Virus record (IMG/VR): IMGVR_UViG_3300042905_003683
Location: 1-46,265 of that record
Direction: 5' to 3' (one strand)
Source of the DNA: a virus
DNA: 46,265 nt
Every line of letters begins with the position of its first letter. Position 1 is the first letter of the stretch. Positions 14,763 through 23,387 of the stretch are shown piece by piece. Made by a program: the position numbers and the translations under genes. A model generated the notes under the pieces. It searched no databases. It saw nothing but the letters and a program-made list of their open reading frames with translations, and was not told where the DNA came from.

Positions 14763-15392
14763 TTAAATTTCTATAACTATAGGTTCATTTTTATATTTAT
14801 AATCTTCATCAAGACAACAAGAGTTAATAAACGTAGTATCACCAAACTTTAGCTTTAGTCTTGCTTCATGAATATGCCCAAAAGCGTGAATCATAGGTTT
14901 AACACGTTTCAAAATATTCATCTTCAAGATTTCACAACCAACATTTCTATTATCATAAGTAAGATCAAGAAGTTTGTGTGGTGGACCATGAGTTAAAAGA
15001 ATATCAGTATTTCCTGGTATTTTCTCCCACAATTCATAAAGATGTGAATTATCTGCATTAAAAGCCCAATCACAAAAACGTGGTTGCCAAGGAGAACCAT
15101 AGATTCTTAGGTTATTAATTACAACAGTTTGGTCTTGAAGGTAGGTAATGTTTGGGTACTCTTCAAGAAGAAGTTTAGCCATGTTTGGGTCTTTTGCAAA
15201 TAACCAATCATGATTACCAGCAATTAAAATTTTGTGTTCTGCTGGTTGCTTACTGAACCAATGAAGAAATGCTTTTACCTCTGGTAGTTTACCTCTAGAA
15301 GTAGCATCACCAGTATGAACCAAAATATCAGTTTCTTCAATAGTAACTTGGTTATGTTTGTTGTGTGTATCAGAGATAAAAGTAAGTTTCAT
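14763..15392 (-). CDS. Calcineurin-like metallophosphoesterase
   Basis: A 209-aa protein with every motif of the two-metal phosphoesterase fold in order: ISDTHN, HTGDAT, AGNHDW, LTHGPPH and FGHIHE. It resembles the MPPED/239AB type of small cytoplasmic phosphoesterase. The substrate is unknown; phage relatives include nucleotide and RNA-2',3'-cyclic phosphodiesterases. The ATG at 15392 shares a base with the lipoprotein stop (TAATG); an in-frame upstream extension lies inside that gene and is rejected. Confidence 0.9.
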   Translation of the reverse strand: MKLTFISDTHNKHNQVTIEETDILVHTGDATSRGKLPEVKAFLHWFSKQPAEHKILIAGNHDWLFAKDPNMAKLLLEEYPNITYLQDQTVVINNLRIYGSPWQPRFCDWAFNADNSHLYELWEKIPGNTDILLTHGPPHKLLDLTYDNRNVGCEILKMNILKRVKPMIHAFGHIHEARLKLKFGDTTFINSCCLDEDYKYKNEPIVIEI

Positions 15393-16267
15393 TAGATTCC
15401 CGTTACAGTAGTTGCTGACCCTCTCCAATTAATTTCACAAATTGGCTCATACCATCCTTCATTATTAATGTTAGAAGTATCAGTCCATTCCAAAACACCA
15501 CCTACATAAATGTTGACCGTCACATCATTTCTGCCATTATAAACAGAACCTGGGTAATCGTGAACGTACACAGTATAAATTCCTGCGTATGGAGAATCAA
15601 TATTTATGTTTTCTGGTCCTGTACCTGGAATATCGTCAAGATCAAGTATTGGATTATCAGATGGTCCAGAAGAACCCCATTCTAAACCGCTTGTACAATT
15701 AGCATAATAACAATCTGAATAATAATCAGCAATTGTACCATATGGAGCTACAAGATGCAAGTCCATATCGTCACCAGAATTAGTCCAGAACATTTCAACC
15801 CAAAGACCATCACCAGCAAGTGAGTTGAGAGTAACATAACAAGGTTCTGAAACTTGTCCTACCTCATTTGTAACAATTAATTGTCCTACATACTCACCAG
15901 CTAATTGAGGCATAAAGTTTCTTCTATTAGCTCCTCCTGTTGGCATATCTACTGCGTTACCGTCTGGAGCAGAAACTAAAGTCCAATTATAGTCAGTAAT
16001 TGCGTATCCAGCAGTATCGTATGAAGTATTACCAATCCAATCTGCTGAACCGTAAATAGCATCAATGTTTTCTGGGTCTACAGAACATAGTGCAATTGGC
16101 TGTCCTAGTGGTGGTGAAGTATCCTCAACATAAGTATCAACAGGCTCAGAAGAGTCTGCCGTATCTTCATATGGTGGAATAAAACCAGTTTCAATCAAAG
16201 GATCATATGGATCTGGCTTTTTATTTACCTCGTATTCGGTACAAGCCAACATTAAAAGTGTAATCAT
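15392..16267 (-). CDS. Outer-membrane-type lipoprotein with PKD-like and DMDLH domains
   Basis: A 291-aa exported protein. The ATG at 16267 has GGGAG at 9 nt and gives MITLLMLAC, a very short signal with a lipobox ending at Cys9; an in-frame TTG at 16282 would overlap the ribosome site. A linker rich in Asp, Thr and Ser (DTADSSEPVDTYVEDT) leads to a PKD-like domain (residues about 60-148). The second domain contains GDDMDLHLVAP (165-175), DLDDIPGTGPENI and YTVYVHDYP. Such proteins are typical of myxobacterial and Bdellovibrio-like cell surfaces. A phage copy may be an acquired host gene used for surface change or superinfection exclusion. Function is inferred. Confidence 0.8.
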   Translation of the reverse strand: MITLLMLACTEYEVNKKPDPYDPLIETGFIPPYEDTADSSEPVDTYVEDTSPPLGQPIALCSVDPENIDAIYGSADWIGNTSYDTAGYAITDYNWTLVSAPDGNAVDMPTGGANRRNFMPQLAGEYVGQLIVTNEVGQVSEPCYVTLNSLAGDGLWVEMFWTNSGDDMDLHLVAPYGTIADYYSDCYYANCTSGLEWGSSGPSDNPILDLDDIPGTGPENINIDSPYAGIYTVYVHDYPGSVYNGRNDVTVNIYVGGVLEWTDTSNINNEGWYEPICEINWRGSATTVTGI

Positions 16268-16285
16268 TTTATTTTCTCCCAATCA

Positions 16286-17206
16286 CTAAATAGAATGAAG
16301 TTCGCGATACTTGAAAAGTGCCAGCTCTTTCATTTTTGCTTCAATCATAATGTCTACATCGTGACCATAAGTGTCAATACGCTTGTAAACATAATCAGAG
16401 TGCGCTTGAGCAGGACACTTTATACCTTGCTCCTCACTACGAGATTCAGAGTAATGTACCACAGGCTTGATGTTTTGCCAAGTAGAGATTGCAATTTCAA
16501 GTGCATCCTTTTCTGGCATACCGCCGTTATTCAGCTTGTGATGATGGTAGTCAAAAACAATAGGAATATTGGTATGTTTGTAGACAAGATTGTAAAGTTC
16601 CTCAGTAGTATACAGAGATTCCTTATCATCGTTCTCAAGAGTAAAACGACTTCTAATCTTATCTTCAAGAAGCTCAAAATTACGAAGAAACTGTTCTACT
16701 GCCATAGGCTTGTTCTTGTAAGTTGCTCCAACGTGAATGTTGATTTTGTTGTAGTGAGTGCGAGAAAGACCCATCAAATCCATAATGTCTGCATGAACCG
16801 TCAAATCCTTGATAGTATTTTTGGTTACAGAAGGATTAGAAGATGTGAGCTTGTTGAATGGGCCAGGATGGAAAGAAAGTCGCTGGTTGTTAGCAGTAGC
16901 ATATTCCCCACACTTACGAAGCAAATCTGCAACACGCTCAATGTTCGGGAGATTAGCGACACCGTATTCGGATGCCCAAGGAAACATATCGGAGGACATA
17001 CGATAGAACCCAATTCCGTTTGCTGTATTCCATTGTAGGATTGTATACAGGTCATTGAGATTCTGCTCGATAAGTTCTCCAGCATAGCTGATTCCCTTTG
17101 CGTCGAATGTCTTACGAATCATTGTACGATTTGTAGTGATTCGGGACTTTGCTGGACGCTCAGAAAATCCTAGATTGATGCACGCATAGCCAAGATTGAT
17201 AGACAA
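16286..17206 (-). CDS. uvsE: UV damage endonuclease (UvdE/UvsE)
   Basis: A 306-aa TIM-barrel endonuclease that nicks 5' of UV photoproducts and other lesions. Recognisable parts are MSINLGYACIN at the start, FYRMSSDMFPWASEYG, LSFHPGPFN, INIHVGATYKNK, FTLENDDK, IVFDYHHHK and VVHYSESR, which supply the His, Glu and Asp metal ligands. Length agrees with the family. It starts at a TTG (17206) with GGAGGG 6 nt upstream; no ATG is better placed. Its ribosome site is inside the 3' arm of a hairpin with a nested promoter. DNA repair by the phage suggests life in sunlit water. Confidence 0.95.
   Translation of the reverse strand: MSINLGYACINLGFSERPAKSRITTNRTMIRKTFDAKGISYAGELIEQNLNDLYTILQWNTANGIGFYRMSSDMFPWASEYGVANLPNIERVADLLRKCGEYATANNQRLSFHPGPFNKLTSSNPSVTKNTIKDLTVHADIMDLMGLSRTHYNKINIHVGATYKNKPMAVEQFLRNFELLEDKIRSRFTLENDDKESLYTTEELYNLVYKHTNIPIVFDYHHHKLNNGGMPEKDALEIAISTWQNIKPVVHYSESRSEEQGIKCPAQAHSDYVYKRIDTYGHDVDIMIEAKMKELALFKYRELHSI
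16287..16293 (-). promoter_or_regulatory. CTATTTA element upstream of the lipoprotein gene
   Basis: TCTATTTA lies 19 nt before the ATG at 16267, the same spacing as the ACTATTTA sites elsewhere. It overlaps the end of the UV endonuclease gene (HSI stop), so coding could explain it. Confidence 0.3.
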
Positions 17207-17210
17207 GAGA

Positions 17211-17243
17211 AACCCTCCAGAGACATACTATCTAAGGAGGGTT
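17211..17243 (-). terminator. Hairpin that holds the uvsE ribosome site
   Basis: The 8-bp stem AACCCTCC/GGAGGGTT (17236-17243 with 17211-17218) has a 17-nt loop and is followed on the minus strand by TTTCTCTTGTCT. It can terminate read-through from the upstream gene, and it pairs the GGAGGG used by uvsE. The U-tract is moderate. Confidence 0.65.
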
Positions 17244-17253
17244 AAGGTGTCAA
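17225..17253 (-). promoter_or_regulatory. Promoter nested in hairpin, for uvsE
   Basis: TTGACA (17253-17248), 17 nt, TAGTAT (17230-17225). The -35 is perfect and overlaps the upstream stop codon; the -10 is in the hairpin loop. The expected start at about 17218 leaves only the 3' arm, so GGAGGG is free. Confidence 0.65.
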
Positions 17254-17732
17254 GCTGACATAATTTTATCAAATAAGTTTTGTGGTAGTTCAACGTATTC
17301 AAACTGTTCTGTTTCAGATGGGTTTGGAATTTTTAAAAACATTTTACCATTTTGATCTATAACATAAGCTTTAACAGTATCCTCATCATACTTTGATCTG
17401 AATTGTCTTGGCATTGTATCATAATTAATCTTTAAAATTGCAACTTTTCTGCCATATTGATTTAACAATTGATCATCTCTTAAATCTTTTAACATATCAA
17501 AAAATTGTTTAGCTGGAAATTTTTTAAGAGCGTTTTCTGGTTTAGATCTAAATTTAGGGTCCACAACTGGAGCAGTTGGATCATAACTGAATTGAGGAGC
17601 AAAATCTGCTCTTAATTCTTGTGGTGTTCTTTTTACGCCTACACCATATGGACCTTTTTCATAGGCCCTAATTTCATTTAAGATCTCTTCTCTAATAATT
17701 TGTCTTATTTGCGATTCTGTTATTCTTTTCAT
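17250..17732 (-). CDS. Leader-bearing protein of unknown function
   Basis: A 160-aa protein. It begins MKRITESQIRQIIREEILNE, a leader shared in form with the gene at 32796-33419; ITE and IRE fit the (I/L)xE cleavage rule of T4-type prohead protease. The rest has a Pro-rich linker and a strand-rich C-terminal part (VAILKINYD, KAYVIDQNGKMFLKIP). I chose the ATG at 17732, directly after the terminator's T-run, with AAGGA in the hairpin arm 10 nt upstream; the in-frame extension to 17771 lies in the hairpin. Confidence 0.75.
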   Translation of the reverse strand: MKRITESQIRQIIREEILNEIRAYEKGPYGVGVKRTPQELRADFAPQFSYDPTAPVVDPKFRSKPENALKKFPAKQFFDMLKDLRDDQLLNQYGRKVAILKINYDTMPRQFRSKYDEDTVKAYVIDQNGKMFLKIPNPSETEQFEYVELPQNLFDKIMSA

Positions 17733-17771
17733 AAAAAATGGTTCCTTACCAATTAAATAGTAAGGAACCAT
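17733..17771 (-). terminator. Terminator of dnaE, with ACTATTTA and the next gene's ribosome site inside
   Basis: A perfect 12-bp stem, ATGGTTCCTTAC/GTAAGGAACCAT (17760-17771 with 17738-17749), with a 10-nt loop is followed by TTTTT and at once the ATG of the next gene. ACTATTTA (17761-17754) spans arm and loop, and AAGGA is in the 3' arm. A weak -35 (TTGCTG, 18 nt before TACTAT) lies at the end of dnaE. Confidence 0.85.
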
Positions 17772-17774
17772 TAA

Positions 17775-20700
17775 TTATGCCAGCAATCTAAGTTGTTTGG
17801 CTACATTATTGACACTAAAACCCCAATCATCATAATTTGGTTTAACCATGTAAGGACGATTAGTGAACACAATGTCTTTCTCTTTTATGCCCCAGCATTT
17901 AATTTTAACTTCGGTATTTGTACTGTCAATTGTATTAAGAACCCAATAATCTTTACCAGTTGCTGTTTTCTTCTTTTCAATATCTCGTACAACAAACCAA
18001 GCAAGCCCCAATTCTTCATCGTACTCAGAAATTGGTGGGATCATCTTCTCTTGAAGTCTAATCATAATCTCTGGAGATACAACAAGGTTCATTGGATAAA
18101 CGCCAGTTAGTTCTGTAAGATACTCAATTTTCTCTTCATTTGAGAATTCACCTTCTGGTTTATAGGTTTCAATGTTCTCGATAAGATTTTTGAGTTTACG
18201 AGGTCTATCAACTGCCACTGCTGACCAGAAATGTTTGGCACCTGTAAATCTTTCGTCTATCAAAGTACTACAAGCACCAGAACGAATCAGAACATCAAGA
18301 GCTTTTTTATTGAGTTTGCTGTAAACAATGTTCTCATTGAAAATAAAGTCCTCAACTGTCTTGAATGGTCGATTATTGAAGATTTGTTGAATTGCTACTT
18401 CTCCAAGACCTTTAATCGAAGAAAGTGGCTGAATTAGTGTTTCTCCATCTTCTGAAATCTCCCAAACCATACCAGAAGTATTGATGTTTAGAGGTTCAAT
18501 TTTGAAACCCATAGATTTTGCAAGATTAATTGCATACTCTTTATTCTTTGCATCCTCTTTATCCAAAAATGCTGCCATCCATTCTGCTTTGTAGTAAGTC
18601 AAAAGCCAAGCACATTGATATGAAAGAATCGAATAGCAAACGGCATGAGACTTATTGAAGCCGTAACCCGAAAAATACTCAAATGTTTCCCAAAGTTTCT
18701 GCGCTTCTTTCTTATCAATACCCTTTTCCACACAACCTTCGATAAATTTGTGATGAATCTTGTCTTTTTCCTCAAATCCTTTACCTGTTCCTTTCTTGGT
18801 AAGAAGTTTACGAAGTTTATTTCCTTCATCTAGGTCAACATCTTTACCAAGTTTGTGAGCAAGAATAGCAATTTGTTCTTGAAAGATCAAAAAGCCATGA
18901 GTTTGCTTCGTGACTTCTTTAATTATTGGATGAATATACTTAATGCTTTCTGGGTCTTCTACTGCTGCAATGTAAAGTTTATCTACATCTGCTCCAAGAG
19001 GGCCAGGACGGTAAATAGAAGTAATTGCTGATACATCGATAATGTTGTTTGGTTTTACTTTCTTGCAGAACTCTTGAACTGGAGCTTCTGTAAATTGAAA
19101 GACGCCAGCAAAATTACCTTTATGAAAGACATTCTTGTAAACTTTCTTATCGTTCATGTTCATTTTATCTGGATGTAGGTTTTCATTATAGAAAGCCTTA
19201 ACATCTTCAAATGTTGGGTTTTTAATTGCCTTTGTACGCTTAAGAATGTGTCGAATTGCACCTTCAATCATTCGCAAAGAAGCAATACCAAGAATATCAA
19301 ATTTGATAAATCCCATTGGTTCAAGGTGGCGAACGTTTTGACCCTCTGACCAAGGAGTTTGACGTACACCATCAGAATTAATGAGAGGCATGTATTGATC
19401 AAGATTTTCACCAACTACAACACCACCAGCATGACGGGAACAAGAGCGAACTTGCCCATAAAGAGCATTAATGTGGTTTGCAATGTGTGGATATTTTTTG
19501 AGGAATCCCTGTAGTGTTGCAGAATACTCTTTTACCTCCTCAAATGTTGGCGTATAAACACCAGATTTGATTCCATGCTTTTGTTTGGCAAGTGGTGTAG
19601 CCTCAAGCATCATTTTAGAAGTGACTTCATTTACTTCTTTAAATTCAATGTTGTAAAACTTGCTAATGTCTTTAACAAGAGACTTAAGTTGTAGAGTATT
19701 CCAGTTAGAAATTGGAACTACAGTTGTGTCTCCCCACTCTTTGATTAAAACGTCTTTAAGAACCATTGGGTCAGAAACGTCATAGTCAATGTCTGGGAAC
19801 CCATCTTGATTCTTTGTCATAAAACGTTCAAACAGGAGTTCATGTTTGATTGGGTCTACTTGAGTGATTCCAAGTACATAAGAGACAAGTGAACCAGCAG
19901 CAGAACCACGTCCTGGTCCAACTAGTTGCATTGCTTGTGCTTTATCTGAAATCGCCTTCATTGTGAGGAAGTACTTGCTAAATCCTCTATCTTCAATAAC
20001 ATCAAGTTCTTGGTCAAGTTGCTTAATGTAATTTGGCTTATCAAGCAGACCAAGACTACGCATACCTTCCATAGAATAATGTCGTAGAGCCTCGCCAGCA
20101 GTATAGCCAGCAGGTACTACAAAGTTAGGAAGTCGAACGGTATTATCTGGCATAAAGCTTTCAATACGTTCGTGTGCAATCTTGTAGCTATTTGTAATAC
20201 TATCAAGAACTAGACTCTGCTGATAGTGAACGCCACATTCTTTTGAATATTTTTGAAAAGACTCAAATACTTGTTGACCATTCTTTGGATAAAGTTCGTA
20301 TCCAATTTCATCAACACCAGCAGGAAGTTCAGAATTACCTTCTGCCCACTCTGGCTTGCCCTTACCTAGCCAACCAAGACGCTTGTAAAGCTCACGGTCC
20401 TTCCAAGCATCTGGATTTGGATAATGACTATCACAAGTAGTTACAAGTTGAATACCAAATTCTTCGTGCATCTTGATGATGTATTTATTTAGAATGTGCT
20501 GCTCTGGCACATTGTTCCATTGAAGTTCGCCATACCAACGATCTCCAAAAATGCTCGTCATACGCTTTGTAGCATCGCGGAAAGCAGTAAGGATTGCTTC
20601 CTCACCCTTATCCTTATTCTCCCAATAACAACCAGCGTAAACACCGCCAAGACAAGCAGAAAGCGCAATTACACCCTCATTGTACTTTTGCAGCATTTCA

Positions 20701-21194
20701 TAATCCATTCGTGGGTATCGGTAATAATTCTCAGTCTTGTAACTTTCAGAAACAAGCTTGAAAATATTATTTAGACCCTGCTGATTCATAGCAAGAAGAA
20801 CAAGGTGACGACGACGATTAAGAAGAGATTTAATTTCTTTCTTAGACGCACCTTCATCCTCAACAATTGCACCTGTTACGGATTCATCTTCCGTTTTATT
20901 CTTTTTATCTTCCTTGTGCTTTTCATACTCTGCACGCCAATCGTTAAGAGAAGGAAGAAAATAAGCCTCAACACCGAAAATAGGTTTGAAGTCCTTACCC
21001 TCTTTCTTCATCTTTTTTGCGTGCAGAACTTGCCACGAAAGACCATTCATGTTTCCGTGGTCAGTCAAAGCAAGGGCATCCATTCCGTTAGAATAAGCAA
21101 AATCCATGTGGTCTGGTGGATAACCCATACCATCAAAGATTGAACCTGCTACAGAATGTGCGTGAAGTCCAACAAACTTAATTTCCTTATTCAT
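17775..21194 (-). CDS. dnaE: DNA polymerase III alpha subunit, DnaE type
   Basis: A 1139-aa family C replicative polymerase. The N-terminal PHP domain shows HAHS (11-14), ALTDHGNM (42-49) and FGVEAYF (73-79). Then GPGRGSAAGSLVSYVLG (427-443) and PDIDYD (467-472), the metal-binding Asp pair of the palm, are followed by CSRHAGGVVVG, IYRPGPL and YGFNKSHAVCYS. Near the C-terminus an OB-fold-like stretch (WFVVRDIEKKKTATGKDYW) is visible. Length is close to bacterial DnaE (about 1160). The PHP motif differs in detail, so proofreading activity is unsure. Phages rarely carry this family. A second, compact family A polymerase lies at 38348-39487. Confidence 0.97.
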   Translation of the reverse strand: MNKEIKFVGLHAHSVAGSIFDGMGYPPDHMDFAYSNGMDALALTDHGNMNGLSWQVLHAKKMKKEGKDFKPIFGVEAYFLPSLNDWRAEYEKHKEDKKNKTEDESVTGAIVEDEGASKKEIKSLLNRRRHLVLLAMNQQGLNNIFKLVSESYKTENYYRYPRMDYEMLQKYNEGVIALSACLGGVYAGCYWENKDKGEEAILTAFRDATKRMTSIFGDRWYGELQWNNVPEQHILNKYIIKMHEEFGIQLVTTCDSHYPNPDAWKDRELYKRLGWLGKGKPEWAEGNSELPAGVDEIGYELYPKNGQQVFESFQKYSKECGVHYQQSLVLDSITNSYKIAHERIESFMPDNTVRLPNFVVPAGYTAGEALRHYSMEGMRSLGLLDKPNYIKQLDQELDVIEDRGFSKYFLTMKAISDKAQAMQLVGPGRGSAAGSLVSYVLGITQVDPIKHELLFERFMTKNQDGFPDIDYDVSDPMVLKDVLIKEWGDTTVVPISNWNTLQLKSLVKDISKFYNIEFKEVNEVTSKMMLEATPLAKQKHGIKSGVYTPTFEEVKEYSATLQGFLKKYPHIANHINALYGQVRSCSRHAGGVVVGENLDQYMPLINSDGVRQTPWSEGQNVRHLEPMGFIKFDILGIASLRMIEGAIRHILKRTKAIKNPTFEDVKAFYNENLHPDKMNMNDKKVYKNVFHKGNFAGVFQFTEAPVQEFCKKVKPNNIIDVSAITSIYRPGPLGADVDKLYIAAVEDPESIKYIHPIIKEVTKQTHGFLIFQEQIAILAHKLGKDVDLDEGNKLRKLLTKKGTGKGFEEKDKIHHKFIEGCVEKGIDKKEAQKLWETFEYFSGYGFNKSHAVCYSILSYQCAWLLTYYKAEWMAAFLDKEDAKNKEYAINLAKSMGFKIEPLNINTSGMVWEISEDGETLIQPLSSIKGLGEVAIQQIFNNRPFKTVEDFIFNENIVYSKLNKKALDVLIRSGACSTLIDERFTGAKHFWSAVAVDRPRKLKNLIENIETYKPEGEFSNEEKIEYLTELTGVYPMNLVVSPEIMIRLQEKMIPPISEYDEELGLAWFVVRDIEKKKTATGKDYWVLNTIDSTNTEVKIKCWGIKEKDIVFTNRPYMVKPNYDDWGFSVNNVAKQLRLLA

Positions 21195-21641
21195 TTACCC
21201 CTCGTAGTCGTCATAGTCTGGTTCTGGAACATAACCATCACCCTTCCAATGTGCAACTACTTCTTCAGTATCATCTTGACAATCTTCGCCTACAGTACCA
21301 GTAATTGGCGTTGTATCGGGATCATGTGCTACAAAAATACTTTTCATAAGTTCTCCATCTGTAAATTTAAGTTTCCAAGTTGTGTAAGGACCGTACATTT
21401 CAAACCATCCATGAAAATTAATGTCCACTGTTTCCTCTTCAACAGAACGAAACATACCAAGTACAGGATGTTTTCTTTCAGCCTCTGGCACAACTTCAAT
21501 TCTACGTTTAATCAACCAAAGTCTATTATCTTTTATAAAATAATTATCTAAGTAAGAACCAAGATCTTTAGTTTGGTACTCACCAGCATCTGGACCATCT
21601 TTAATGTCTTCAATAACTTCAATAGTATCAAACATCCCCAT
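21195..21641 (-). CDS. Conserved phage protein of unknown function
   Basis: A 148-aa protein starting MGMFDTIEVIEDIKD with YQTKDLGSYLDNYFI, a beginning I associate with small conserved phage proteins. A strand-rich middle (WLIKRRIEVVPE, then HGWFEMYGPYTTWKLKF) and a very acidic tail follow. A purine-rich GAGGAGGAAGAG ribosome site precedes the ATG. It lies just upstream of dnaE, 0 nt apart. Confidence 0.75.
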   Translation of the reverse strand: MGMFDTIEVIEDIKDGPDAGEYQTKDLGSYLDNYFIKDNRLWLIKRRIEVVPEAERKHPVLGMFRSVEEETVDINFHGWFEMYGPYTTWKLKFTDGELMKSIFVAHDPDTTPITGTVGEDCQDDTEEVVAHWKGDGYVPEPDYDDYEG

Positions 21642-22521
21642 CTTGCTCTTCCTCCTCTGGTTCGTCTATCCTACCATACAACGTAAATGGTTTATCAACA
21701 AAGTATTTATTTATAGTATTAGTAGTATAATATTTAGTTTGGTCAGATGCCAAAAAATTACAGTAACCATTCCAATTTGAAATGTTATGATAATTATTAA
21801 CTTTTATTGGTTCGTATTCACTTACAATAACTCGATTAAAAACATCGTCAAGTTCATAATCAATCCAATCTTTATTAACTTTTTTCTTAGTTATTACGTT
21901 TCTAAATTCTTTGTATTGCTGCCTTGAAAATGTAAAACCTAGATACTCCCCATCTAGTACTGATTTGCCTTCTCTGTTTGTTATAAGATAGTTTACATAA
22001 GTTGATAATCTTTCTCTATTTTTTGAAACAAGTTTAGGTGAATATACACCATATGGAAAAGCTACATAATACATCGCTGGAAGCATCCATTTAGACAATA
22101 CCCAACTTGCGTGGTAAGCATTATAAGCACCTTGTATAACTGAATAAGCAAGACTTAATTTTGCTCTATTCTTTGTGAATACAGGAACATAATAGATTGG
22201 TATTTTTTTAAACATAGTTTTTATGTGACCATCTGGCATTTTATGTTTAAAATAACTTCTAACTGGGTCGTACACAAACTCACCAATTTTACTCTTTATA
22301 ACTCTTGCTATATCTTGATTACAAACAACCCAAATAGTTTCACAACCAGCCCAAGCACACTCAAGTATTGCTCTCTCTGCTGCTATATAGTTTGGCGCAA
22401 TTGGCATCATAGCATCGGGCCAAGGCATTTGAAAATCTAAGGCTTTACCCGCAATCGGTACGATCCCTGCAAGGTGTGCGATTTTCGGCGTTGTGTACTG
22501 ATCTTCAATAATTTCTCGCAT
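21628..22521 (-). CDS. Possible nucleotidyltransferase-fold protein
   Basis: A 297-aa protein. The opening (AHLAGIVPIAGKALDF, MPWPDAMMPIAPNYIAAERA, then CAWAGCETIWVV) reads like a sugar-nucleotidyltransferase: a Gly-containing turn after strand one, a Pro before the substrate helix, and AG...IWVV for strand two. The middle has an aromatic-rich part and the end is acidic. The Arg/Lys of the true signature is not clear, so activity is unproven. The ATG at 22521 overlaps the upstream gene by 85 nt; starting at the ATG at 22428 would remove the overlap but also the best motif. Confidence 0.65.
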   Translation of the reverse strand: MREIIEDQYTTPKIAHLAGIVPIAGKALDFQMPWPDAMMPIAPNYIAAERAILECAWAGCETIWVVCNQDIARVIKSKIGEFVYDPVRSYFKHKMPDGHIKTMFKKIPIYYVPVFTKNRAKLSLAYSVIQGAYNAYHASWVLSKWMLPAMYYVAFPYGVYSPKLVSKNRERLSTYVNYLITNREGKSVLDGEYLGFTFSRQQYKEFRNVITKKKVNKDWIDYELDDVFNRVIVSEYEPIKVNNYHNISNWNGYCNFLASDQTKYYTTNTINKYFVDKPFTLYGRIDEPEEEEQDGDV

Positions 22522-23387
22522 AGCATGTACTCTCTGTATGGTATTTTATCAAACATAATCATAATTTCTTGAACAGAATAATTCATAAATGTAACATACT
22601 TTGTATTTTCGTAAACATTACATTTTTCTTTTTGTATGATTCTATCAGAAAACTCGTATGCAACTGGTCTATGCTTTTTCTTACCTGTAGAAGTGTACCC
22701 GTTTTCTTTGCCTTTTAGATTGTATTTGCTAAACTGTTCTTTTAAAATAAATTTAATGTTGTAATCAGTTAAATTATCTTGAAGATCTTGCAAACTTTCA
22801 CAATAAGAAATTAAACAACCGTCAAACTTTCTTCTTTTATCTTTTGATTTTAAAAACCAAATCTCATTTACTACATCATAATCTGTATAAATTACATCGT
22901 ATTCTTTATCCATAAATTTTAAATTATTAAATTTTATGTAATCTTTTACAATATAACGAGTATTTTCTACAGTAGGAATATCAAGACCTTCAATACCATC
23001 ATCATCAAACAATAGAATCTTATCAGTTTGTAAGGTAATTAATCTTGAATTTTCTGTAGTTAATTTAACAACATTATCTTCAATTCTTATTGCTTGTAAA
23101 TTAGATGCTGGCATAAGCCCTATCATTGATAACAAAAAAACTAATCTACCCCAAATTGTTTCTTTTTGAGGTCTGATTAGTTTTTTATCTTTGTTTGATA
23201 CAATTTCTTGTAATTCTGGATAAATTTTAAGTATTTTATAATTTGTGCCAATTGTGACTGTATCAAATTGTGTTGGTATTTTAGGAACAACATAAAATAC
23301 TGGTGTTCTTGTAAACAAAGCATATAATAGGGACTCAACTGTAGCCCCTATTATTATCTTGTCGTATTTATGAACTATGCCTTTCAT
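22437..23387 (-). CDS. Unknown protein with a Rossmann-like N-terminus
   Basis: A 316-aa protein. It starts with a dinucleotide-type beta-alpha-beta (YDKIIIGATVESLLYALF, then TPVFYVVP), loosely GxxxExxxxA. There follow IWGRLVFLLSMIGLMP, IWFLKSKDKRRKFDGCLISYC and a Lys-rich segment. No named family is recognised. The last 28 codons overlap the next gene in another frame, which is long for this genome; the true end could be earlier if a base is wrong. It overlaps thyX by 20 nt. The pairing with the nucleotidyltransferase-like gene suggests a shared task. Confidence 0.65.
   Translation of the reverse strand: MKGIVHKYDKIIIGATVESLLYALFTRTPVFYVVPKIPTQFDTVTIGTNYKILKIYPELQEIVSNKDKKLIRPQKETIWGRLVFLLSMIGLMPASNLQAIRIEDNVVKLTTENSRLITLQTDKILLFDDDGIEGLDIPTVENTRYIVKDYIKFNNLKFMDKEYDVIYTDYDVVNEIWFLKSKDKRRKFDGCLISYCESLQDLQDNLTDYNIKFILKEQFSKYNLKGKENGYTSTGKKKHRPVAYEFSDRIIQKEKCNVYENTKYVTFMNYSVQEIMIMFDKIPYREYMLCEKLLKISTQRRKSHTLQGSYRLRVKP

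Noticed and set aside
14789-14800. TATAAATA on the minus strand upstream of dut (T4 late promoter core)
   Set aside because: It is explained by the codons for DYKYK in the upstream gene, and several copies are expected by chance in this AT-rich sequence; others lie inside genes.
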